A stretch of 64,000 bases of DNA from Streptomyces sp. NBC_00236 (GTDB lineage Bacteria > Actinomycetota > Actinomycetes > Streptomycetales > Streptomycetaceae): NCBI RefSeq assembly GCF_036195045.1, contig NZ_CP108100.1, positions 4,588,001 to 4,652,000 on the forward strand. The letters are read 5' to 3'. The position numbers and the translations under genes were made by a program. How positions within the stretch are numbered: the stretch's first letter is position 1; each line of letters starts with the position of its first letter. Positions 25,776 to 35,200 of this stretch are shown one piece after another. Below the pieces are notes generated by a model, which did not search any database, was not told where the DNA came from, and worked only from the letters and a program-made list of their open reading frames with translations.

Positions 25776-26426
25776 TCAGCCGGTGGTCCGGCGGATCAGC
25801 AGGACGTGGTCGATGACCTCGGCGGTTCGGCCGTCCGGCCCGGAGGCGATCCGTCGTGGCGAGGCCGCCCTTTCGACCGACCAGTGGTCCGGGTCCAGGG
25901 CGAGGCCGGCGGCGATCTCGTGCGGTGTGGGGTGCGTGGCGTCGTGGTCCTGGTTCCACGACCACGGGGCGATCGATCCGTGGTCGACGATCAGCAGCCG
26001 TCCGCCCGGTTCCAGCGCCCGCGCCGCCGCCCGCAGCACCTGTGTGCGCGGCAGGTCGAACGGCGACTGGAGGTACAGGGCGATCACCAGGTCGAAGCGG
26101 CCTTCGGGAAAGCCGACGGCCAGGTCGTGCCGCTCGGCACGGACGAGGTCACCGAGCCCGCGTTCCCGGGCCGCGTCGGCGACCCGTGCCGTGGCTGTGC
26201 CGGAGACGTCGACGGCGGTCACGCGCCAGCCCGCACCGGCCAGCCAGAGAGTGTCACCACCGGCTCCGCAGCCCAGATCGAGCGCGGTAGCCGGGGCGAG
26301 CGGGGAGGCGATCTCCACCAGCAGGGGATTCACCCGGCGCCCGGCGGGCACCTCACGGGAGCTGTAGTGCGCCTCCCAGAAGCGGCCCGCATCGGAGTGG
26401 CCTTCGGAAATGGTCTTCTCGGTCAT
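25776..26426 (-). CDS. class I SAM-dependent methyltransferase
   Basis: The 216-residue protein has the Rossmann-fold SAM motifs: motif I ALDLGCGAGGDTLWLAGAGW, the acidic residue in VTAVDVSGTA, DLVIALYLQSPF (motif IV region), and RALEPGGRLLIVDHG (post-motif). The substrate is unknown. MTEKTISEGHSDAGRFWEAHYSSREV at the start is like the methyltransferase domain proteins often annotated as tellurite-type or ubiquinone-type. ATG 26426 follows GAGGAG by 8 bases; an in-frame start 11 codons upstream has no such site. The gene is divergent from the XRE-cupin regulator, which may control it. Confidence 0.88.
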   Translation of the reverse strand: MTEKTISEGHSDAGRFWEAHYSSREVPAGRRVNPLLVEIASPLAPATALDLGCGAGGDTLWLAGAGWRVTAVDVSGTATARVADAARERGLGDLVRAERHDLAVGFPEGRFDLVIALYLQSPFDLPRTQVLRAAARALEPGGRLLIVDHGSIAPWSWNQDHDATHPTPHEIAAGLALDPDHWSVERAASPRRIASGPDGRTAEVIDHVLLIRRTTG

Positions 26427-26524
26427 GGACGGTGCTCCTCGACGGACGGTGCTCCTCATCGGAGGCGGTGGGACGAGACTGCCCGGGCACCGGCCGGAAT
26501 TGCACGAGAACTTGCCGTATCGGC

Positions 26525-27142
26525 ATGATGCCGACCATGGACGACGACCGGCGCGACCCGGACCACTCGGACGATCTGGAGGGCGTGCTCGACGCCGTCG
26601 GCCCGAGACTGCGCGCGCTGCGTCGGCAGCGCCGGATCACCCTGGCCGAGCTGGCCGCGACCACGGGCATCTCGGAGAGCACGCTCTCCCGGCTGGAGGG
26701 CGGCCGGCGCCGCGCCAACCTGGAGCTGCTCCTCCCCCTGGCCCGCGCCTACGGCGTCCCGCTGGACGACCTCGTGGGCGCGCCGCCCACCGGTGACCCC
26801 CGGGTCCACCTCAAGCCGCTTCACCGGCACGGCATGACGTTCATTCCGCTGTCCCGCAGGCCGGGCGGGATGCAGGCGTTCAAGATGCTCATCCCCGGCC
26901 GGGGCACCCCGGCCGAAGCGACGCCGCAGACGCACGAGGGGTTCGAGTGGCTGTACGTCCTCAACGGGCGGCTGCGGCTGGTCCTCGGCGATCAGGACCT
27001 CGTGCTGCCACCCGGCGAGGCCGCGGAGTTCGACACCGCGCTTCCGCACTTCCTGGGCAGCGCCGACGGGAGAGCCGTCGAGCTGCTGATCCTCTTCGGC
27101 CGGCAGGGGGAACGCGCGCACATCAGGGCACGCACCACCTGA
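26525..27142 (+). CDS. XRE-cupin transcriptional regulator
   Basis: The 205-residue protein has an N-terminal helix-turn-helix of XRE type (LRALRRQRRITLAELAATTGISESTLSRLEGGRRRANLELLLPLARAYGV) and a C-terminal cupin (about residues 95-195) with THEGFEWLYVLNGRLRLVLGDQDLVLPPGEAAEFD and an expected metal or ligand pocket. Such proteins are one-component regulators of metabolic or resistance genes. It lies divergent to the methyltransferase with about 98 bases between, which makes that gene a likely target. ATGs at 26525, 26528 and 26537 are all possible; none has a good ribosome-binding site. Confidence 0.85.
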   Translation: MMPTMDDDRRDPDHSDDLEGVLDAVGPRLRALRRQRRITLAELAATTGISESTLSRLEGGRRRANLELLLPLARAYGVPLDDLVGAPPTGDPRVHLKPLHRHGMTFIPLSRRPGGMQAFKMLIPGRGTPAEATPQTHEGFEWLYVLNGRLRLVLGDQDLVLPPGEAAEFDTALPHFLGSADGRAVELLILFGRQGERAHIRARTT

Positions 27143-27144
27143 GC

Positions 27145-27216
27145 CCGGTGCCGGTGCCGGTCGCGGTCCCGGTGCCGGTCGCCGTCGCGGTGCCGGTCGC
27201 GGTCCCGGTCGCGGTG
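27145..27216. repeat. 12-unit hexamer repeat (CCGGTG / CCGGTC / GCGGTC)
   Basis: Twelve consecutive degenerate hexamers (CCGGTG, CCGGTC, GCGGTC, GCCGTC and GCGGTG variants) begin three bases after the stop codon of the XRE-cupin gene. They are non-coding and lie between it and the convergent TetR gene. Confidence 0.85.
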
Positions 27217-27315
27217 GGTGGGTTCCTGTCCCGGGCCTTCGGACCGCTCAATGCGGGCAGCAGGAGGCGAACCGGCACCGCCGGCGCATCGCGACTACGA
27301 GGCGGGACCGCCCGG

Positions 27316-28128
27316 TCAGCCCGCGTCGAGGCCGTCGACCAGGCGGTTCAGGAAGCGGGCGAACGTGGCGTCGGGGGTGACGGGGCGTCCGGCGGAGGCG
27401 AGGGCCTCGGCCAGTTCCGGGTGACGGCCGTCCGCGGCGACGGCGGTGAGGTAGAGCACCTCGGCCTCGGCCCGGTCCGGCGACAGGGCGGCCTCGGCCT
27501 GTGCCACCTCATGGGCCACATGCCCGGCCACGAAGGCGGTGAGCTGGGCGAAGACCTCCAGCCGGGCACCGCCGTCGAGGCCGCTGGGGCGCAGGGCGGC
27601 CAGGGCGTGTTCCAGGAACGCGAGGGTGCGGGGGCCGAGGGTCCGGCGGGCGGGGACCGCGGTGGCCAGCCAGGGGTGGCGGAGCATGTGGTCGCGCTGG
27701 AGGTGCCCGATGGCCTTGAGATCGGCCCGCCAGTCGCCGGTGAGCGGCGGGGGCGCGGACGGTTCACGGGGGAGTGTCCCGGCCCCGGACGGTTCGCCGT
27801 CGAGCGTCTCGGCCTCGGACGGTTCGCCGTCGAGCGGCCCGGCCCCGGACAGTTCGCCGTTGACGTGGTCGATCATCAGGTCCAGCAGCGTCTCCTTGTC
27901 GGGGGCGTAGCTGTAGAGCGACATGACGCCGGCGCCCACCTCCGCGGCGACCCGGCGCATCGTGACCGCGTCGATTCCCTCGGCGTCGGCCAGGGCGACG
28001 GCCGCCACGGTGATGGCCTCGCGGCTGAAGGCGGGCCTGCGCCCCCGGCGGGGCCGGTCCGGGGCCGGGGTCAGCCAGAGTTCTCGGGGGTCGACACCGG
28101 CGGTGCCGGACCCTTCGGCACGGGTCAC
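27316..28128 (-). CDS. TetR family regulator with a repeat-expanded linker
   Basis: The 270-residue protein has an N-terminal extension, a TetR helix-turn-helix (AFSREAITVAAVALADAEGIDAVTMRRVAAEVGAGVMSLYSYAPDKETLLDLM), and a ligand domain of the TetR_C type (WRADLKAIGHLQRDHMLRHPWLATAV to FARFLNRLVDG). Between them sits a stretch of about 35 residues made of three 10-residue repeats of GEPSGAGTLD type, encoded by 30-bp DNA repeats. It is divergent from the CocE-type hydrolase gene and a near-perfect palindrome lies between them, so it probably represses that hydrolase and itself. The ligand is unknown. Confidence 0.88.
   Translation of the reverse strand: MTRAEGSGTAGVDPRELWLTPAPDRPRRGRRPAFSREAITVAAVALADAEGIDAVTMRRVAAEVGAGVMSLYSYAPDKETLLDLMIDHVNGELSGAGPLDGEPSEAETLDGEPSGAGTLPREPSAPPPLTGDWRADLKAIGHLQRDHMLRHPWLATAVPARRTLGPRTLAFLEHALAALRPSGLDGGARLEVFAQLTAFVAGHVAHEVAQAEAALSPDRAEAEVLYLTAVAADGRHPELAEALASAGRPVTPDATFARFLNRLVDGLDAG
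27758..27847. repeat. 30-bp in-frame tandem repeat inside the TetR gene
   Basis: Three 30-base units start GACGGTTC at 27758, 27788 and 27818, with a partial fourth from 27848. The second and third are nearly identical. They encode the 10-residue acidic repeat between the DNA-binding and ligand domains. Confidence 0.85.
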
Positions 28129-28202
28129 GATCCTGCTGTTCCCTTCCTCACCGATGCGGCCTCAATGCTGCGGCTCCTGTCTCGTTCATCCAAGCATCGT
28201 CT

Positions 28203-28225
28203 ATTCTCGTACACAGTACGAGAAT
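28203..28225. promoter_or_regulatory. TetR operator palindrome between the regulator and hydrolase genes
   Basis: ATTCTCGTAC and GTACGAGAAT form a perfect 10-bp dyad around ACA. It lies 24 bases before the hydrolase start and 75 bases before the tetR start, and is the only strong dyad in the divergent region. Confidence 0.8.
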
Positions 28226-28248
28226 GAATGGAGCGACGGAGGCGAACG

Positions 28249-29931
28249 ATGACATCACCCATGTACGACGCCCGGCCGAGGCCTGCCTGGACACCGTCGG
28301 CCGCGAAGCCGCCGCTGTCCGCGCGCATGATGCGCGCCACCTGGCGAGGGCTCCCGCCGAAGCGGCACCGGATCGGCTGGGAGCCGGGCCTCGCCGTCCC
28401 CGCCGCCGACGGCAGCCCGCTGATCACGGACCACTACTTCCCCCGCGACCAGGGCGACTTCCCCACCCTCCTCGTGCGCTCGCCCTACGGGCGGGGCGTG
28501 CCCTGGTCCCCGCAGTACGGGATGCTCTTCGCCGAACAGGGCTTCCATGTGATCCTGCAGAGCTGCCGCGGCACGGGCGGCTCCGGAGGCACGTTCGACC
28601 TATGGCGCAACGAGGCCGCCGACGGCCGAGCCGCGGTGAACTGGCTGCGCGAACAGCCCTGGTTCAACGGAACCCTGGGCACGGTCGGACCCAGCTACCT
28701 CGGCTACGTCCAGTGGGCGCTGGCCCTGGACCCGCCGCCCGAGCTGAAGGCCATGGTGGTCCAGGTCGGCCTGCACGACCCGTACTCCCTCTTCCACACG
28801 GACGGCGCGCTGAAGCTGGAGAACGCGCTCCTCGTCGGCGCCGGAATGACGTACCAGCACCGCGGCATGGGGCCGTTCGTCAAGGCGACCCTGCGGCTGA
28901 AGCGCCACCTGAAGGACATCGTCGACGCCCGCCCGCTCAGGGGCGCCCACACGGCCGCACTCGGGCAGGAGGTGCCCTGGCTGGATGACGTGATGACACA
29001 CCCGGACGCGGATGACCCGTACTGGCAGGGAGCATCGGCGGCCGAGGCCGCCGACCGCCCCGGCATCCCCACCGCCCTGATCACCGGCTGGCACGACGCC
29101 CTCGTCGACCAGACCTTCGCGCAGTACGCCCGGCTGCGCGCGGCGGGCGCCGAGGCCACCCTGCTCGCCGGCCCCTGGACCCACGCCTCCGCCCTGCAGC
29201 AGGGCTGGCCCGACGTGTTCGCCGAAAGCCTGGCCTGGCTCCGCGCCCACCTGTGCGACGACCCCTCGGACCTGCGCCCCACCCCCGTACGCGTCCACAC
29301 GGGCGGCGCGGACGCGGCGTGGCAGGACCTCGACACCTGGCCGCTCGACCCCGCCACCACCTCCTGGTTCCCAACCTCCGACGGCCACCTCACCCGGCAG
29401 CCGCCCACGGACACCGCCGCCCTGGCCGCGTTCCGCCACGACCCCGCCGACCCCACCCCCTCCGTCGGCGGCCCGCTGCTCTCCCTCCCGGCCGGCGCCC
29501 GGGACAACGGCACGCTGGAGTCCCGCGACGACGTCCTCACGTTCACGGGCCCGGTCCTGACCGAACCCGTCACGGTGCTGGGCGCGGTCTCCGCGAGGAT
29601 CTCCGCATCCACGGACACCGGCCACGGGGACGTCTTCACCCGCCTGTGCGACGTGGACGCGGCGGGCCGCTCCACCAATGTGTGCGACGGCTTCGCCCAG
29701 TTGCGTACGCCGGGCGAGGACCCGGCCCACGTCACGGTCCCGATGGGCTCCACGGCGTACCGCTTCGCCGCCGGCCACCGCCTGCGCTGGCAGATCAGCG
29801 CGGGTGCGCACCCGCGCTATGCGCGGAACCCGGGCACGGGCGAACCCCGGTTGGAGGCACGGGAGTTCGTACCGGTGCGGGTCACGGTCCACGCGGACTC
29901 CGCGCTGCTGCTTCCGCAGGGTGGGGGCTGA
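28249..29931 (+). CDS. CocE/NonD family alpha/beta hydrolase (X-Pro dipeptidyl-peptidase-like)
   Basis: The 560-residue protein follows the CocE/S15 layout: an alpha/beta-hydrolase domain with LVRSPYGRGVPW, QSCRGTGGSGGTF, the nucleophile Ser in TVGPSYLGYVQWALA, and the later Asp and His in TALITGWHDALVDQT and GPWTHAS. A beta-sandwich C-terminal domain follows (VLTFTGPVLTEPVTVLGAVSARI to REFVPVRVTVH). The family includes cocaine esterase, alpha-amino-acid ester hydrolases and X-prolyl dipeptidases. There is no signal peptide, so it is cytoplasmic; the substrate is unknown. ATG 28249 follows GGAGG by 6 bases. The divergent TetR regulator and shared operator suggest substrate-induced expression. 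Confidence 0.92.
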   Translation: MTSPMYDARPRPAWTPSAAKPPLSARMMRATWRGLPPKRHRIGWEPGLAVPAADGSPLITDHYFPRDQGDFPTLLVRSPYGRGVPWSPQYGMLFAEQGFHVILQSCRGTGGSGGTFDLWRNEAADGRAAVNWLREQPWFNGTLGTVGPSYLGYVQWALALDPPPELKAMVVQVGLHDPYSLFHTDGALKLENALLVGAGMTYQHRGMGPFVKATLRLKRHLKDIVDARPLRGAHTAALGQEVPWLDDVMTHPDADDPYWQGASAAEAADRPGIPTALITGWHDALVDQTFAQYARLRAAGAEATLLAGPWTHASALQQGWPDVFAESLAWLRAHLCDDPSDLRPTPVRVHTGGADAAWQDLDTWPLDPATTSWFPTSDGHLTRQPPTDTAALAAFRHDPADPTPSVGGPLLSLPAGARDNGTLESRDDVLTFTGPVLTEPVTVLGAVSARISASTDTGHGDVFTRLCDVDAAGRSTNVCDGFAQLRTPGEDPAHVTVPMGSTAYRFAAGHRLRWQISAGAHPRYARNPGTGEPRLEAREFVPVRVTVHADSALLLPQGGG

Positions 29932-29962
29932 ACGGGGGCGCGGCGTTCCGGGGCGCCCCCGT
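29932..29962. terminator. bidirectional terminator between convergent genes
   Basis: A perfect 10-bp stem (29932-29941 and 29953-29962) with an 11-base loop sits between the stop codons of the hydrolase gene and the DUF4232 lipoprotein gene. Confidence 0.75.
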
Positions 29963-29974
29963 CGCACGCGTCCG

Positions 29975-30706
29975 TCAGAGCTGGTTGATCGGCCGCATGG
30001 CCAGGCCCTCGGTGCCGGCCCAGCCGTTCACCCGCGCCGCGTCGTCGTACGAGACGGTGTGGAGACCGTCGGGCAGGTCGAAGGCGAGCTTCCCGTTGAG
30101 CTCGGTGCCCTCGCCGGCGACCAGGGTGGCGGTGAACCGGGCGGACTGGTCGTACTCCGCCTCGCCTCCCTCGTCGTTGCCGAAGATGTACAACCCGGCG
30201 TACGCCTTCCCGCCTGCCTCGACGACGAGGGGCTCGGTGTCCGGCTCTTCGAGCGTCTCGACGATCGACGCGTCGTCGCCCGTTCCGAGCCGCACCGTCG
30301 GCGCCTCGTTGAGGACACACGGCGACGCGCTGCCGTTGGTGACGGTCAGCAGGAAGTGGCGGGGCGTCTCCCCGGCCGCGTCCTGGAGCTCGACCGCGGT
30401 TGTGAGGTCGGTGACCTGGCAGTCCTGGTGATCGGTGCCGTTGCCACCGCTGGTCTCGCCGCTGTCGCCGGTCGCCTCGTCACCGGCGCTGCTGCCGGAC
30501 CCGGTCCCGGAGTCGCTGGACGACTCGGTGCTCTTCGCCGGGCTCTTCCCCGCAGAGGCGGAGCCCGCCTGGCCGGCGGCGTTGTCGTCACCCCCGGACG
30601 GCTGGCAGGCGGTGGCCGCCAGCAGGGCAGCGACCACTCCCGCCCCCAGGAGGGTGCTGCGCAGGGCCTGACGTACCGAACCGACTCCGACTGTCTTCGC
30701 GTTCAT
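29975..30706 (-). CDS. DUF4232 lipoprotein
   Basis: The 243-residue protein has a lipoprotein signal (STLLGAGVVAALLAATACQPSG, lipobox ATAC), a low-complexity Ser/Gly/Thr linker of about 55 residues, and a C-terminal DUF4232 domain (QDCQVTDLTTAVELQ, FLLTVTNGSASPCVLNEAPTVRL, and GLAMRPINQL) with two conserved cysteines. These are common streptomycete surface proteins of unknown role. ATG 30706 is chosen because the signal peptide begins there and GGGA lies upstream; an in-frame ATG at 30799 would add 31 residues that break the signal pattern. Confidence 0.88.
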   Translation of the reverse strand: MNAKTVGVGSVRQALRSTLLGAGVVAALLAATACQPSGGDDNAAGQAGSASAGKSPAKSTESSSDSGTGSGSSAGDEATGDSGETSGGNGTDHQDCQVTDLTTAVELQDAAGETPRHFLLTVTNGSASPCVLNEAPTVRLGTGDDASIVETLEEPDTEPLVVEAGGKAYAGLYIFGNDEGGEAEYDQSARFTATLVAGEGTELNGKLAFDLPDGLHTVSYDDAARVNGWAGTEGLAMRPINQL

Positions 30707-30888
30707 GCTGCATCCCGATTCCCCCGAGACCGGCCCGCGGACCGGCCCTGTGTACAAGCGACACAGTCGAGTGTGACCGAGACCGAACCAGTAACTCACC
30801 TACCGTCAGGGGTTGTTACCGCCCGCGTATGAACCACCGACCGCGGCGTGACGATGTCCGGAGCGAGCCCGCGCGCACCACCGTCCGC

Positions 30889-31326
30889 TCAGTCAAGGCA
30901 GAACTCGTTGCCCTCGATGTCCTGCATCAGCTGGCACGACTCGTTCTCCTCGTCGGCGAGCAGCAGCTTCCCGCGTACGGCCCCGAGCGGGATCAGCCGT
31001 GCGCACTCGGCCTCGAGCGCGGCGAGCCGCTCCTCACCCACGAGCCCGGTACCGGCCCGCACGTCGACATGCACCCGGTTCTTGACGACCTTGCCCTCGG
31101 GAACGCGCTGGAAGTACATGCGGGGGCCGGCCCCGGTGGGATCGGAACAGGAGAACCCCGAAAGCGGCAGATCCTCGGCCGGCAGGGAGCTCTTGTAGGC
31201 CTCCCAGCTGTCGAACCCCTCCGGCGGCTCCGGCACGACGTACCCCAGCACCTCGCACCAGAACCGGGCGACGCGCTCGGGGTCGGCGCAGTCGAAGGTG
31301 ATCTGGACCTGCTTGATCTTCGTCAT
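30889..31326 (-). CDS. VOC family (glyoxalase/bleomycin-resistance fold) protein
   Basis: The 145-residue protein has the double beta-alpha-beta-beta-beta layout of the family: QVQITFDCADPERVARFWCEVLGYVVPEP, MYFQRVPEGKVVKNRVHVDVRAG, and a C-terminal MQDIEGNEFCLD. It looks like the widespread actinobacterial glyoxalase-like group (Glyoxalase_6 type), whose substrates are mostly unknown. ATG 31326 (MTKIKQVQ) is chosen by fit to the family; an upstream in-frame start adds 18 unrelated residues. It stands alone, with short gaps on both sides. Confidence 0.87.
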   Translation of the reverse strand: MTKIKQVQITFDCADPERVARFWCEVLGYVVPEPPEGFDSWEAYKSSLPAEDLPLSGFSCSDPTGAGPRMYFQRVPEGKVVKNRVHVDVRAGTGLVGEERLAALEAECARLIPLGAVRGKLLLADEENESCQLMQDIEGNEFCLD

Positions 31327-31431
31327 CGGGCCAAGATAGTTGGTGGCGCGTTCGGCGCAACGGGATATTCGGGGCGCCACCCGCCCCGGGCCGGGAGCCG
31401 CCTGCGGAATAGATCGCGACTGCTCTGCTGG

Positions 31432-32139
31432 TCAACCGAGTTTGATCAACTGGGCTTCGACAACAGGGGCCGGGACGGCAAAGTTCGCGGGGGGCTTCGC
31501 GGCTCCGACCGGAGAGGAACTGAAGATGCCGATGGTGGAGTCCTTGCGGACCACGATCACTTGCGCGGGTTCCTTCGTTCCGCCGGTTTCCACGGTCATG
31601 TTGAACGCCATCGCCTGATCCGTCCCAGGGGGCGCCAGTGCCCGGCTCACCTTGGTGACGTGGCGCTTCTGACCGCGAACCGTCAGGTCGAAGCCACCCG
31701 GGCAGGCGTCGGCGGCCGTGCTGAGGTCGGTCAGAATACCGACGGCCCTGCTGTCCGTGTAAGAGGCGAGTGCCACGGTGGTCTCCGACTCCTTGCCCAG
31801 TGCGCGGCGCACGGTCGTGGATGCCGGGCTGCCTGGGGCGGCACCCGCAAGCACGTAGGCAAGTGCGCGGCAGACCTCGTCCGCAACCACGTCGCTCGGG
31901 TGCACCTGCGCCGCATCGTCGAGTACCCCTATCGAGTACCCGGCGGCGTCGCCTGAAGCCAGCGAGAGGTGGTCGAGGCCGCCGGACGGTATGGCTGAGG
32001 CACTTGACTCCGGCTGGAGTTTCAAGCCGGGGCCGGATTCACCTGCGCCGCCGCCTCCGGCGACACTGCACCCAGTGATCCCCAGCAGGATGACGGTCAG
32101 GACTCCGATATTCCTGCGTGCCTTCTCGGACTGCCCCAT
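31432..32139 (-). CDS. lipoprotein of unknown function
   Basis: The 235-residue protein has a lipoprotein signal peptide (IGVLTVILLGITGCSVAGGGG, lipobox ITGC), a Gly/Ser-rich linker, and a mature domain of about 180 residues with two cysteines (ADEVCRALAYVLAG and TAADACPGGFDLTV) that may pair. I do not recognise the domain. It is 90 bases downstream of the large DNRLRE/VCBS gene on the same strand, with no clear hairpin between, so the two may be co-transcribed and act together at the cell surface. Confidence 0.75.
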   Translation of the reverse strand: MGQSEKARRNIGVLTVILLGITGCSVAGGGGAGESGPGLKLQPESSASAIPSGGLDHLSLASGDAAGYSIGVLDDAAQVHPSDVVADEVCRALAYVLAGAAPGSPASTTVRRALGKESETTVALASYTDSRAVGILTDLSTAADACPGGFDLTVRGQKRHVTKVSRALAPPGTDQAMAFNMTVETGGTKEPAQVIVVRKDSTIGIFSSSPVGAAKPPANFAVPAPVVEAQLIKLG

Positions 32140-32229
32140 CTGGTTGCCCCCAGCTCATCTCTGTTCGTTCTGCTACGCCTCTGCGCTGTGGCCGGGCCGC
32201 GCCATTCCTGAGGCGGCCCGGCATGCCCG

Positions 32230-35200
32230 TCAGCCGAGGATGCGCAGGGTCATCCAGCCGGCCTCTCCGGCGAGGAAGCGTGTGCCGTGCGTAGCTTTGC
32301 CACCCGGGTAGAAGTAGAGCTTTCCGTCGTCCTCCACACCCCAGATGTCAGGGATGCCGTCCCCTGTCGCGTCAGGTGTTCCCTTGATGAGGGGCATTTC
32401 GGCTCGGGACCATCCCCCGGTTCCGTACGTTTCGTCCTGGCCGGTGGCCGAAGTGGCACCCAGAGCGAGTGACGCGAGGTCGACGCCCCCGCCCGCAGCT
32501 GGCTTTCCCTGGCGCAGTGACAGGCCTCGCCCAGTGTTGTCTCCCCGCCAGAGGAGATCCGCGATGCCGTCTCCGCTGATGTCACCGACGCTGACGATGT
32601 TGCGCTCGTCCCATGAACCGACAGCCAGCTGGCGGGCTTCGGTGAACGTTGCTCCGGTGTAACCGGTGAATGCCCACAACTGGTCCCCGGCGAGGGCGAA
32701 CATGTCAGGGAGGCCGTCGCCGGTGATGTCCGGGGTGGACACGATCTCCGTGAGCGTGGCCGGGGCCGGAGCATTCGACGGGAGGTCCACGGTCAGACGT
32801 TCGTTGATGTCGAAGCCGCCGTAGCCGTCGCCGGGATACGTGTAGAGGCGTCCGTCAGGCATGCGGGCCACAAGGTCGGTGAGACCGTCACCGGGGTACT
32901 GGTCTCCCATGTGCGTGATCAGTGCGTGAGCGCCGTCGCTTCCGACCCAGTAGCCGTCGGGCGCCGGATCGTCGCCGTCATGAGCCCCCAGGCTGTGGGT
33001 GGCTATGTCGCCCCGACTGTCGCCGGGGTAGGAACGCAGATCACCGAGGCTGTCGACGGCGAGCAGGTCCGGGTAGCTGTCTCCGGTGACGTCTCCGGGT
33101 GCGTCAGCAGTTGCACGTGGGGTGACGTAGTGCAGGTACTTACGCGGTGTGGGCGAGATGTTCAGGGCGGCGTCCACGGCCCAGACGAAGAGAACGTTCG
33201 GACCGGCGACTGGCGGAGCCAGGAGGACAGTGACTGCCGCGCCCGGACTGCTTGGCTTGATGACTACGGGATTCGAGGTCGTATTGAACTTGTACCGGTA
33301 CTCAACAGTGTCGGCACTGCCCTGGAACGTGAACTCGCCCTTGGTACCAAGCTTGACGGTACTCCACTTGCTGTCCGTGCCGACAGGCTCAGGGAAGGAA
33401 TCCGAGGACACTTCAGGGGACGCGGGTGCGGTGGAGTCGTAGACGAAGCCGCAGTCATCGGTTCCTGGCGGGGCGTAGGTCGAGGCCGCACCGGTGGAGT
33501 CGATGGCGCGCGGTCGCCAGAAGTATGTCTTTCCGTTGGCGAAGCTACTGGCCGTGCCGTCGCCGCCGTCCAAGGTGATACTTGCCTTGCCCTGCGAGTC
33601 AACGGTCCTGTTGCCGTCATAGATCTTGGTCGTCTTCCCGGACTCCCACACCTCGAAATCGATGTACTTGAGGTCACCGTCCGGATCGGACGACTGCGCG
33701 GCGAAGGTCAAGTCGCTCAATCCGACCGAGCTGTACGGGGATGTGAGGTCGCAGTCGACACCCGGAGTCATGCTCAGACCGGTCGGCTCCTTGGGCCGGC
33801 GGTTGTACTTGACGACCATTTTGGGCGCGGCAGTGGTCTCGGCCTTGAACTTCTTCCAGGAGTACGAAGACTCTTCGTTGGTGGCCTTCAGCCCGATGGT
33901 GATGTTGGTCCAGCCGCCATCGGCAGCGTCCTGTGCCAGGGCCTTGACTGCAGACATGTCGTAGGTGACGTAGGCATCCGGGCAGGATGATTTCCAGCCG
34001 TTGGCGAAGGACTTGCGGCCGAGCTCCTTCATCCATTGCGGTTGCTTGTTCCACGTCGTGGCTGACGAGATCGCTGCAGTCTGCCAGACCTGCATCTCGC
34101 GCTCCTCACACGACCAGGCGTATGTCTCCAGCAACTGGATGTAGGCCGAGCTGACGGCGGCACCCTTGAAGTTGGTCTTCCAGTTGAGATGGAAGAAGGA
34201 CCGCGATAGCCCGTTCGTGGTGGATTCCCAGCCGACGCGGGCCTCGGTGGTGCCTGTGTTGTAGTTGGCGCCGTCATAGAAGCTGGAGTCAGGGTGCTTC
34301 TGGTAGGTCGTGGTCCAGTTCGCGGTTTGACCGGTGATCGAGGGGTCGATGAAGACGGGCCAGACCGTCTTCTCGTCAGTCAGGAGGGGCTTGTTCGGCG
34401 TCATTGTCAGCAGGGCGGAGGTGGTGCCCTGGCCGGCGAGCGCAGCGGTTCCCACGGCGGCATGTGTGCCGGGCTGAGGGCCTTCGAGCCCCGGCAGAGC
34501 GAATACGTCCTGCGGGCTGTAAGAACTGCCGGTGGTCGAGAAGCCGGCCAACCTCTTGAGGCTGCCGTCTCCACTGCCGCCGCTCAGGGCCGTGTTGTGC
34601 ACCGCAGTCTGATCGTCCGGGCTCTCGGAGGGATCGACGGGGGAAGCCGGGGGTGCGACGGTGGAGGGGGCTGGGCTCTGTGAGGGTTCCGACGGCAACG
34701 GGTCGGGTGCCGCGTTGCCATCGGTGTCTCCGCCCTCCGGGTTGTCCGACACCGGTTCACCGGGTTCCTCGGAGTAGGTCGGAGCGGGATCGGCCGACGG
34801 AGCCGGGGGTTGCGGGTCGTCACCTTCGGTGACAGCGAGCTTGCCGGCCGAGTCCCACATGTACGGCGTCGGGGACACCGCTATCTCCTCACCCTTCGCA
34901 TCCTTCGCGCTGACTGCGTGGGTGATCGGATCAAGGTGAAACGTCAAATCGGGAGAGGAGAACATGTAAGGGAGCTCAGCGAGTTGGCCGGAGGCTGCCG
35001 CTTCGGGACTGTGCACGACGAGGACGTGGCTGAAGCCGCTGTCCCGAGCGGTCAGCAGGAGGTCAACGCCGTCGAACACGTTGGTGTAAAGGGCGCTGGC
35101 GCCGTCGATGGTGGGGACGGGGAGCGGTCCGGGCCATCCGAGGGTGATGACGTGTCCGGCCGAGGTGAAGGTCACGAGGTCGCTGAACTCGGTGTCCTCG

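Noticed and set aside
26432..26525. Longer N-terminus for the XRE-cupin regulator
   Set aside because: The extra 31 residues do not match the family and would overlap the promoter region of the divergent methyltransferase gene.
27145..27216. CRISPR array
   Set aside because: The repeats are adjacent hexamers without spacers and no cas genes are present.
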